A DNA stretch of 18,723 nt from an uncultured Collinsella sp. (lineage in GTDB: Bacteria > Actinomycetota > Coriobacteriia > Coriobacteriales > Coriobacteriaceae), in contig CAUGVQ010000031.1 in NCBI GenBank assembly GCA_959602875.1, positions 1 through 18,723 on the forward strand, written 5' to 3'. Below the pieces are notes generated by a model, which was not told where the DNA came from, did not search any database, and saw only the letters and a list, made by a program, of their open reading frames with translations. This document shows positions 6,748 to 13,171 of the stretch, piece after piece. Numbering within the stretch: position 1 is the first letter of the stretch; each line of letters opens with the position of its first letter. The position numbers and the translations under genes are program-made.

Positions 6748-8043
6748 ATGGAGTGCCCCATGAAGCAGGATATGCCGAGCAACACACCGGATCGTACGGA
6801 CGCGGGGCGCCCTGTCCCGCACCTCGTTTCGCGCAGGGGCGTTCTTGCGGCGCTCGGTGGCGGCGCGGCGCTGCTGCCGCTCTCCGCTCTTGTGGGGTGC
6901 GCGTCCGACCTCCTGGGTGGCGACTCTGGTTCCGCCGAGTCATCGGCGGGAGGCAGCCTTGCGACCATCGAGGACTCCGTCTCCGCGCCCCGGCGCGTGT
7001 CCATCGCCATGGTGGGCGATGTGCTCGTGCACGAAGGCGTGTGGATGAGCGGCGAGCGTGCGGACGGCACGCGCAACTACGACCACATCTTCGCTCCCGC
7101 GCGCGAGCTTATCGAGGATGCGGTCATCGCCATCGTGAACCAGGAGACTGTGCTCGGCGGCGATGCGCTAGGGCTCTCCGGATATCCGGCGTTCAACAGC
7201 CCGCAGGAGATGGGCGATGCCGAGGCGGCGGCCGGTTTTGACGTGGCGTGCTCGGCCACCAACCATGCGCTCGACAAGGGTTTTGCCGGCATCGAGGCCA
7301 CGCGCGCATTCTGGCGCGAGAACCATCCCGAGGTCGCGAGCGCGGGTATTGCCGAGACGGCCGAGGCGGCTGCCGAGATCCCGCTTATCACGCGCAACGA
7401 CATCATCGTTGCCATCTTGAACTACACCGAGAGCACCAATGGCATTCCCATCCCCGCGGCGAGTCCGTGGTGCGTGAACATGCTCGAGCGCGAGGCCATC
7501 GCCGCCGACGTTACCGCTGCGCGCGATCAAGGGGCCGATATCGTGGTGGTCTGCCCGCACTGGGGCGTCGAATATCAGCTCGAGCCCACCGACGGGCAGC
7601 GCGAATGGGCGTCCTATTTTGCCGAGCTCGGCGTCGACGCCGTCATAGGCACGCACCCGCACGTGCTCGAGCCGGTAGAGCTCGTCGCGCGCCCGGACGG
7701 CGGCCAGATGCCCGTGTTCTGGTCGCTCGGCAACTTCATCTCCTGGCAGGCCCGCAAAGACACCATGGTGGGCGGCTTTGCCGAGGTGACCTTTGAGATG
7801 GCGGGCGACGCGCCACGCCTGGCCGGCGTTGCGCTCACGCCGGTGGTCAGCCACCTTTCGCTCGATACGCAGATGGCGTCCTACCCCATAGCCTCCTACA
7901 CCGAGGAGCTTGCCGGCGCCAACGGCATCCGCCGATCGAGCGGGTGCGGCGACTTCACGCTCGCATGGTGCCACGACCTCTGCGCACAGGTGCTGGGCGA
8001 GGGCTATGACCGCGAGCGAGGGGTGTTCGAGCTCGCCGTCTAG
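6748..8043 (+). CDS. CapA family lipoprotein (PGA_cap metallophosphatase-like)
   Basis: A 431-residue exported protein. The N-terminus shows a twin-arginine motif SRRGVLAAL (28-36), a short hydrophobic stretch and a lipobox-like LVGC with C51, so it is probably Tat-exported and lipid-anchored; a Ser/Gly-rich linker (about 52-78) follows. The catalytic-type domain has MVGDVLVHEG (88-97), NQET (131-134), a TNHALDKG motif (171-178), CPHWGVEY, GTHPHVLEP and WSLGNFISW, all characteristic of the PF09587 PGA_cap family related to metallophosphoesterases. Members include poly-gamma-glutamate CapA, but most are uncharacterised envelope proteins, and no capBC genes are visible. The start at 6748 is supported by GGGAGAAAG 8 nt upstream; the ATG at 6760 is an alternative. 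Confidence 0.85.
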   Translation: MECPMKQDMPSNTPDRTDAGRPVPHLVSRRGVLAALGGGAALLPLSALVGCASDLLGGDSGSAESSAGGSLATIEDSVSAPRRVSIAMVGDVLVHEGVWMSGERADGTRNYDHIFAPARELIEDAVIAIVNQETVLGGDALGLSGYPAFNSPQEMGDAEAAAGFDVACSATNHALDKGFAGIEATRAFWRENHPEVASAGIAETAEAAAEIPLITRNDIIVAILNYTESTNGIPIPAASPWCVNMLEREAIAADVTAARDQGADIVVVCPHWGVEYQLEPTDGQREWASYFAELGVDAVIGTHPHVLEPVELVARPDGGQMPVFWSLGNFISWQARKDTMVGGFAEVTFEMAGDAPRLAGVALTPVVSHLSLDTQMASYPIASYTEELAGANGIRRSSGCGDFTLAWCHDLCAQVLGEGYDRERGVFELAV

Positions 8044-8055
8044 TTCTCGAGGGCT

Positions 8056-8104
8056 TGCTTTACATGCTTTATATACCGTGCTTTATCTGTAGCATCTCTA
8101 TAAG
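8056..8104 (+). promoter_or_regulatory. Toxin-antitoxin promoter/operator with three TGCTTTA repeats
   Basis: TGCTTTA occurs at 8056-8062, 8065-8071 and 8079-8085 (start-to-start 9 and 14 bp), followed by a -10-like TATAAG (8099-8104, 5/6). Repeats of this size upstream of a ribbon-helix-helix antitoxin gene are plausible autoregulatory operator subsites. No clear -35 is seen. The region is markedly AT-rich compared with its surroundings. Confidence 0.5.
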
Positions 8105-8134
8105 GATGTAAGCCGGATAGGTGAGGTGGCACCC

Positions 8135-8599
8135 ATGGCAACAGCGATCACGCCCCGCGCGACGCCGCAGCAACAGGCGCAGCAGGCACCGCGCGGGCGA
8201 ACAGCCGTCTCGACCGCTCCGCAAAAACCACGACAGGCGCAGGTCAACGCACGTATCAATGCCGAGCTCAAGGAGGCGGGCGACGCTGCGCTTGCGGCGG
8301 CTGGGCTCACGCCTACGCAGGCGGTGCGCATGCTCTGGTCGCTCGCGGTGCGCTATCAGGATGAGCCTGAGCGCTTGCATGAGGTGCTCGATCCTGACTC
8401 AGCCGCTCTCTCTGCCGATGAGATGGCCGAGCGCCAGCGTAGAAAAACTGCCTATAAAACATGCTTGCTAAATATTGAGAAGATGTACAAGGATCTTTGC
8501 ATTACGCGGCGTGACCCTGATCTTGACGGAATGTCGCCGCGCGAGTATCGAGACCTCCTCCGTGAGGAGTATTGCCTCGAGAGGGGGTATATCCAATGA
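8135..8599 (+). CDS. RelB/DinJ-like ribbon-helix-helix antitoxin
   Basis: A 154-residue protein. A Gln/Pro-rich N-terminal tail (about 1-33) precedes a ribbon-helix-helix-type segment QAQVNARINAELKEAG then GLTPTQAVRMLW (35-68), the pattern of RelB/DinJ antitoxins that repress their own promoter. The C-terminal half (about 90-154), with EYRDLLREEYCLERG near the end, is probably the toxin-wrapping part. The ATG at 8135 is preferred (GGTGAGG 9 nt upstream); a GTG at 8126 is in frame. The stop overlaps the toxin start as ATGA, the usual coupling in such pairs. RelB-type antitoxins normally pair with RelE/YafQ, so the PIN partner here is a mixed combination. Base composition becomes AT-rich in the 3' half, consistent with acquisition from elsewhere. 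Confidence 0.75.
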   Translation: MATAITPRATPQQQAQQAPRGRTAVSTAPQKPRQAQVNARINAELKEAGDAALAAAGLTPTQAVRMLWSLAVRYQDEPERLHEVLDPDSAALSADEMAERQRRKTAYKTCLLNIEKMYKDLCITRRDPDLDGMSPREYRDLLREEYCLERGYIQ

Positions 8600-9102
8600 A
8601 TACCTCGCCCGTCCTCCTGCTGGATTCAAACGTTTGGGTTGATGCCTTCGATGGGGAGCGCGAGCGTCATATACGCGCAAGGGCCCTTCTTGACCTGGCG
8701 TTCGAGAAAGATGTCGCACTGCTCTATGCCGTAACCAGTTTAAAAGACGTCTATTATGCGCTGTCTTCTATCTTCAAGCGTCATTATCGTGCGACTCATG
8801 GTGAGTTGAATGAAGACGCGGCAAGAGCTGCCGAGCAAAGCTCCTGGTCGTGCATAGAGAACATTCAAGAGATTGCCACGCCTGTCGCGGTCGACCTTTC
8901 CGATGTCTTGCTGGCAGGTCGCTTCCGTAGTCAAGTGCACGATTTCGAGGATGCGCTCATCGCGGCGGCGGCAATGCGCTGCCATGCAGATGTCCTTGTT
9001 ACTAACGACGAGCGCTTTTTGCGCCACTGCCCTGTGAATGCAATGGATGCCGCCGACGCCCTTGTGTACCTGACCATGGCCGATGCGGTCCCAAATACGT
9101 GA
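8596..9102 (+). CDS. PIN-domain toxin (VapC-like ribonuclease)
   Basis: A 168-residue PIN-domain protein, probably a Mg2+-dependent RNase that acts as the toxin. Seen: LLLDSNVWVDAF with the first acidic residue D10, a mid-protein D51, HDFEDALIAAAA giving D116, E118 and D119, and VLVTNDERFL with D138. Together these supply the acidic quartet expected for a PIN active site. It is somewhat longer than typical VapC (about 130) because of a helical insert around 55-90. The start codon shares ATGA with the antitoxin stop and follows GAGAGGGGG. It converges on the sngC helicase with only 11 bp between the stops. Confidence 0.8.
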   Translation: MNTSPVLLLDSNVWVDAFDGERERHIRARALLDLAFEKDVALLYAVTSLKDVYYALSSIFKRHYRATHGELNEDAARAAEQSSWSCIENIQEIATPVAVDLSDVLLAGRFRSQVHDFEDALIAAAAMRCHADVLVTNDERFLRHCPVNAMDAADALVYLTMADAVPNT

Positions 9103-9113
9103 GAGGCTTTAAC

Positions 9114-11543
9114 CTATTGGCTATTGCTCTTGCACCACTCCCGTACACGCTCCCGCATGCCTGAGATATCGAGCACGCCCTCGGCAAAGCCCTTGCGCAC
9201 AAGTTCGGCGGGCAGGAACTCGTCGTACTTGTCAAAGTAGGGGACCTCGCTTGGGTAGACGAGCTCAATGGGGTTCTCGAGTGCCTCCGCAGCGTCCGCC
9301 ACGGTGGCGAAGAACTCCTCTGAGCTGGCCTTCATCTTGAATTGCATGAAGTAGGGGCGGGCAACGTCCACTCCCGAGATGCCAAGGTCCTTGGCGCACT
9401 TGATCTTGATGAGGCGCTCGAGGGCGAGGAAGGCGTAGCTCCCGAGCCAGGGGATAAGGACCCAGGTGTCGCCGCCCAGGTTAATGAGGGGCTCGGTCGC
9501 CGCGCCCGAGATCTCCGCGGTGCGCCGTGCTTGCGCGAGGCGGGCGCGTGCGTTCTCCAAGAGGTAGGGATAGGTCTCGTGCGAGGCGAGGACCCGGCGC
9601 ATGCGCTCGAGCACATGGGTGTGGATGTCTCCCGGGCAGTCGCCAAAGTAGGCGGGAACGCGCCCCTTGACTTGTGTGCAGTACACGAGGTGGCGCTTCC
9701 AATCGACCTCCTCTACCACCCAGCAGGCGCCTGCGATGGCGATGCGCTCGCCGGGCGGTGGCGGATTGACGATGGTGCCGAGTTCCGCCGATTCGCAGCG
9801 CACCGTGAACTCCTCGTTCTCCTGGAACACCGCGTAGAACTTGAACGAGTTGGTGTAGCGCTCGCCCGCGAGGCCGACGATGAGGCCGCCGCCCTCGGTT
9901 TGCTCGATATGGTCCGTCTCGATAAGGTGACGGAGAAGCACGCGGAAGTCGTCCGCCGAGACCCGGTGGAAGTAGGAGAGGGTGAGCACGCGCGCGGCGA
10001 GCGCGGCGGGTGTGAGCTCCCCGGTTGACGCGAGCGTGGCCATAGTCTGGTGGTAGAGCAGGCTATAGGGCAGGCGGTCGAGGCGCGGCGGCTCGACCCA
10101 CTTCTCCTCGCGGTAGAGCTCCACAAGCGAGATGCCCTGCAGGAGCTTCCAGGGGATGGTTTCCGGCATGGTGGTGCGGGGCTCGGGCTGCTCCTCGCGC
10201 ATGACAAAGTGCATCTCGGGCGGGCTCCCGCGTCTGCCGGTGCGACCCATGCGTTGCAAGAAGCTCGATACCGTGAAGGGGGCGTCGATCTGGAAAGCGC
10301 GCTCCAAACGCCCGATATCGATGCCGAGCTCCAAGGTCGCGGTGGTGACCGTGGTGTCGAGACGGTCCTCGTCGCGCATGATTTCCTCGGCGGTCTCGCG
10401 GATGGCGCTGGAGAGGTTGCCGTGGTGGATGAGGAAACGGTCGGGTTCGTACGCCGCCTCGCAGTAGGCGCGAAGCATCGTGCAGACTGCCTCGGCCTCC
10501 TCGCGGGAGTTTACGAAGACGAGGCACTTGGCGCCGCGCGTGCGCTCGAAAATGTAGCCGATGCCGGGGTCCGCGTCGGCGGGTGCCCGGTCGCTCGGGG
10601 CAAGAAGGGCGCTTTCCTCAACGGGCGGGATGCGAACCTCATCGCTCTCGGCGTTGCCGTGTGGGACCTCCGCGCCCGAGCCTTCCGCTGTGCTCGGCGT
10701 GCCGGGCAGCTCGGGCACCTCGCTTGCATCGACGCGCTCGACGGCAATGACATCGGCAGCGATGGTGCCGTCCGACCTGAGGGCTCTTGTCGCTGCGCCG
10801 GTGCGACCGAACTCATCCCGCGCGCGCTCCGTCGCTTGCGGGCCGGTGATGTAGAAGTGTTCCATGGAGAGGCGCCAGGTGCGGCGGGGCTCTTCGAAGC
10901 GGGGGATGATGCAGCCGCGGCTCGTGCCGGAGGCAAGAAGGGCACCCGTGCGCTCGGGGTCGCCGATGGTTGCGGAGAGTCCGATGCGGCGCGGCTCGAC
11001 GCCTGCCATGCGCGAGAGCCGCTCGATAAGACAGAGCGTCTGGCCGCCGCGGTCGCCGCGCAAAAGCGAGTGCACCTCGTCGATCACCACAAAGCGAAGG
11101 TCGCCGAAGAGCCTGGGCACCGCGGCGTGCTTGTGCATGAGGAGCGCCTCGAGCGACTCGGGCGTTATCTGAAGGATGCCGCTCGGCTCCTTCATGAGTT
11201 TGCGTTTGTGCGAGGCGGCAACGTCGCCGTGCCAGTGCCAGACGGGGATGTGCGCCTCGTCGCAGAGGTCGTTCAGGCGCAGGAACTGATCGTTGATGAG
11301 GGCCTTGAGAGGGCCGATATAGAGGGCGCCCACGCTTGCGGGCGGGTCCTCGTCAAAGAGTGTGAGGATGGGGAAGAAAGCCGCCTCCGTCTTGCCCGAG
11401 GCGGTCGACGCCGTGAGGAGGACATGGTCATCGGTGTTGAAAATGGCATCTGCAGCCGCGACTTGGATGGAGCGAAGCCCCTCCCAATCGTGGTCGTAGA
11501 TGAAGTCTTGGATAAACGGTGCGTACCGTTCGAAGACACCCAT
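9114..11543 (-). CDS. sngC: Lhr-like DEVH-box helicase, Shango SngC candidate
   Basis: An 809-residue SF2 helicase. Seen: QVAAADAI (27-34, Q-motif-like); Walker A TASTASGKT (44-52); GPLKALINDQ motif Ia (77-86); TPES (127-130); DEVH (155-158); LSATIGD motif III (189-195); a long acidic, low-complexity insert (about 240-325) between the two RecA domains; CLVFVNSREEAE motif IV; TATLELGID motif V (401-409); and QRMGRTGRRG motif VI (430-439). An Lhr/BrxHI-like accessory C-terminus occupies the last 350 residues. Known: in Shango a helicase of this kind acts with a TerB-domain protein and an ATPase against phage. The start at 11543 follows AGGAGG 7 nt upstream. It is separated from sngB by 257 bp with a promoter of its own. 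Confidence 0.85.
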   Translation of the reverse strand: MGVFERYAPFIQDFIYDHDWEGLRSIQVAAADAIFNTDDHVLLTASTASGKTEAAFFPILTLFDEDPPASVGALYIGPLKALINDQFLRLNDLCDEAHIPVWHWHGDVAASHKRKLMKEPSGILQITPESLEALLMHKHAAVPRLFGDLRFVVIDEVHSLLRGDRGGQTLCLIERLSRMAGVEPRRIGLSATIGDPERTGALLASGTSRGCIIPRFEEPRRTWRLSMEHFYITGPQATERARDEFGRTGAATRALRSDGTIAADVIAVERVDASEVPELPGTPSTAEGSGAEVPHGNAESDEVRIPPVEESALLAPSDRAPADADPGIGYIFERTRGAKCLVFVNSREEAEAVCTMLRAYCEAAYEPDRFLIHHGNLSSAIRETAEEIMRDEDRLDTTVTTATLELGIDIGRLERAFQIDAPFTVSSFLQRMGRTGRRGSPPEMHFVMREEQPEPRTTMPETIPWKLLQGISLVELYREEKWVEPPRLDRLPYSLLYHQTMATLASTGELTPAALAARVLTLSYFHRVSADDFRVLLRHLIETDHIEQTEGGGLIVGLAGERYTNSFKFYAVFQENEEFTVRCESAELGTIVNPPPPGERIAIAGACWVVEEVDWKRHLVYCTQVKGRVPAYFGDCPGDIHTHVLERMRRVLASHETYPYLLENARARLAQARRTAEISGAATEPLINLGGDTWVLIPWLGSYAFLALERLIKIKCAKDLGISGVDVARPYFMQFKMKASSEEFFATVADAAEALENPIELVYPSEVPYFDKYDEFLPAELVRKGFAEGVLDISGMRERVREWCKSNSQ

Positions 11544-11546
11544 GCT

Positions 11547-11663
11547 TCATCCTCCTCTCAAAGGCACATGCCCGCCAAACGTCGGACGCCCTAGACAACA
11601 AGGGACGTCCGACGCCCCGGTGAGACCCCGCGCTGCGCAGGGATGAGTTAAAGCTGCGAGCAT
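11547..11663 (-). CDS. Possible 38-codon leader ORF upstream of sngC
   Basis: A small open frame beginning ATG-CTC-GCA-GCT with a strong GGGAGGG Shine-Dalgarno (plus-strand 11669-11675) 5 nt upstream, ending in a TGA 3 nt before the sngC start. The product has Cys at 9, 22 and 23 and resembles nothing I recognise. Its reading passes through the hairpin at 11580-11614, so ribosomes on it would melt that structure. It could be a regulatory leader peptide or coincidence; only the Shine-Dalgarno and position support it. Confidence 0.35.
   Translation of the reverse strand: MLAALTHPCAARGLTGASDVPCCLGRPTFGGHVPLRGG
11580..11614 (-). other. Strong hairpin in the sngC mRNA leader
   Basis: CGTCGGACG pairs with CGTCCGACG (9 bp), then one unpaired base on one side, then CCCT/AGGG (4 bp), with an 8-nt loop. 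It lies 36 bp upstream of the sngC start. In the sngC direction it is followed by only TTT and then G-rich sequence, so it is more likely a regulatory or stabilising structure than a full terminator. Confidence 0.6.
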
Positions 11664-11720
11664 AGGATCCCTCCCTTCTCCCTGCGAGACTCGGAGGGCA
11701 CCGCCCGCTCGATACGGTGT

Positions 11721-11729
11721 AGTATACCA
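11721..11729 (-). promoter_or_regulatory. Extended -10 promoter of sngC (P2)
   Basis: On the minus strand TGG precedes TATACT (5/6 match to TATAAT), an extended -10. The predicted start point leaves a leader of about 170 nt before sngC. The same element, base for base at most positions, occurs upstream of sngA at 15003-15011. Confidence 0.6.
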
Positions 11730-11735
11730 CAGAAT

Positions 11736-11749
11736 AGAACTAACGTTCG
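11736..11749 (-). promoter_or_regulatory. LexA/SOS-like box upstream of sngC
   Basis: Minus strand CGAACGTTAGTTCT fits the CGAAC-N4-GTTY core of the Gram-positive/actinobacterial LexA (DinR) box. It sits exactly 9 nt upstream of the -10 hexamer, where bound LexA would block RNA polymerase. Binding is inferred, not shown. Confidence 0.6.
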
Positions 11750-11784
11750 CTTATGTGGTAAGCGATTTGCTTTAGCAGCGAACG
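11744..11784. repeat. 8-bp inverted repeat downstream of sngB overlapping the SOS-like box
   Basis: CGTTCGCT (11744-11751) and AGCGAACG (11777-11784) are perfect inverted copies, with AAGC/GCTT inside as a smaller stem. In sngB mRNA this could form a stem followed by the T-rich TTAGTTCTATTCT, a possible weak terminator. The right arm shares bases with the LexA-like site. Confidence 0.4.
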
Positions 11785-11800
11785 CTTCAACCCCGAAATC

Positions 11801-13171
11801 CTACAGCGTGAACTCGGCAAACGCCGACGCGTCACGTGCAGGCGAGCCCGGTGCGACCGAGGCGCTTGCCGTCGACGCCGGAGCGCCGAGTGCGCTTGCG
11901 CCGGTGTCTTCGCCTCCGTTGGGATCGCGGTCGGTTACCGCGCTGCCGCCGACCTCGCGCAGCAGGTCGTCGACGGTGAGCCCGGGGTTTTGATAGGCGA
12001 TGTCGAGCAGCTCGATGAAGTCGCGAATGACCTCGCGCGGAGTGAGGTGCGAATCCGCGCCCACGCGGCCGAACTCAATCTTGAGGAAGTCAACGAGGTT
12101 CTGCTCAGTGAGGCGCGGCTCGTAGTTGAAGTAGCCCGCATGGATCTGCTGGAGCTTCTCGATGAGGACGAGTAGCTCCTCGTAGGTGAGCGGATGCAGG
12201 TTGATGATGGGGGCGAGCATGTCGCGCATGTCCTCGCGGGCGAAGCGACCCTGCGTGAGGCGCGAGCGGAGTGCCTCGTACGAGAAGACGCCGCGCCGAC
12301 GGTCCTCGATGGACTGCGGTGTCCCACCCATGATGACGCCCAGGTGGTGCGCCTTGCCCTGGAGGGTGTCGTTATACATCGTGAGAATCTTCTCGTAGTT
12401 GTACTGGCGCGTGACGGTGTTGGGAATCTTGAAGAGATTCACGAGCTCGTCAATGAGGACGAGGAGCCCCTTGTAGCCCGCGCCCACAAGGAACTGTGCA
12501 AAGAGCTTGATGTAGTCGTACCAGTCGTCATCGGTGATGATCGTGGTCGTGCCGAGCTCCGAGCGCGCCTCGCTCTTGGTGCGGTATTCGCCGCGCAGCC
12601 ACTTGATGACGCAGCTCTTGGTCTCGTCGTCACCCTCGAGCGATGCCGTGCGATAGCGGCGGAGCATGCGCGTGAAGTCGAAGCCGTGGACGAGCTCCTC
12701 GAGGGGCGCCATCTGGGCAGCGAGAGTGTCCTCACCGGTGGCATCATCGCCCGTTGCCGCCACCCAGCGGTCGAGGACGAGCGTGAGTGCGCCGCCCTCG
12801 GGACGCGTCTTGGTGGAGAGGTTGCGGATGAGCTCTCGATAGGTGGCAAGACCCTGGCCCTGTCCGCCCTGCAGGCGGCGCTCGGGGGAGAGGTCTGCGT
12901 CCGCTACGACGAAGTTCTCACCCATGGCGTGGGTGCGGATGGTCTGCAGAAGGAAGCTCTTGCCTGCGCCGTAGCGGCCCACGAGGAAGCGAAAGGACGC
13001 GCCGCCGTCCGCGATGAGAGCGAGGTCGGTCAGAAGCGCCCGAATCTCGACCTCGCGCCCCACGGTGATGTAGGGGAGGCCTATGCGCGGCACGACGCCG
13101 CCCTTGAGCGAGTTCAGGATGACGGCGGCGACGCGTTTGGGAACGCGCGGTACAGATGCGGTATCGGTCAT
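11801..13171 (-). CDS. sngB: BrxD-like P-loop ATPase (DUF2791), Shango SngB candidate
   Basis: A 456-residue ATPase of the family annotated 'BREX system ATP-binding domain' (PF10923). Seen: GREVEIRAL (38-46), Walker A VGRYGAGKS (64-72), Walker B LLVLIDELVNL (236-246, D241/E242), a GGTPQSIED sensor-like loop (282-290), RLTQGRF (304-310), a helical C-terminal region, and an Ala/Ser/Gly-rich tail (about 412-450). It starts inside the sngA stop codon (4-bp overlap, TCAT on the plus strand), so the two are translationally coupled. No brxC, pglZ or pglX is nearby, so this is not a BREX locus; the TerB/ATPase/helicase trio matches Shango. How ATP hydrolysis serves defence is not visible from sequence. 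Confidence 0.85.
   Translation of the reverse strand: MTDTASVPRVPKRVAAVILNSLKGGVVPRIGLPYITVGREVEIRALLTDLALIADGGASFRFLVGRYGAGKSFLLQTIRTHAMGENFVVADADLSPERRLQGGQGQGLATYRELIRNLSTKTRPEGGALTLVLDRWVAATGDDATGEDTLAAQMAPLEELVHGFDFTRMLRRYRTASLEGDDETKSCVIKWLRGEYRTKSEARSELGTTTIITDDDWYDYIKLFAQFLVGAGYKGLLVLIDELVNLFKIPNTVTRQYNYEKILTMYNDTLQGKAHHLGVIMGGTPQSIEDRRRGVFSYEALRSRLTQGRFAREDMRDMLAPIINLHPLTYEELLVLIEKLQQIHAGYFNYEPRLTEQNLVDFLKIEFGRVGADSHLTPREVIRDFIELLDIAYQNPGLTVDDLLREVGGSAVTDRDPNGGEDTGASALGAPASTASASVAPGSPARDASAFAEFTL

Noticed and set aside
8044..9113. Attachment site or IS flanks around the toxin-antitoxin pair
   Set aside because: No terminal inverted repeats, target duplication, tRNA end or transposase remnants were seen.
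11630..11700. T-box or known riboswitch in the sngC leader
   Set aside because: No T-box GGUGGNACCGCG-like motif or other riboswitch core could be recognised; only the inverted pairing CGCAGGGA/TCCCTGCG is present.
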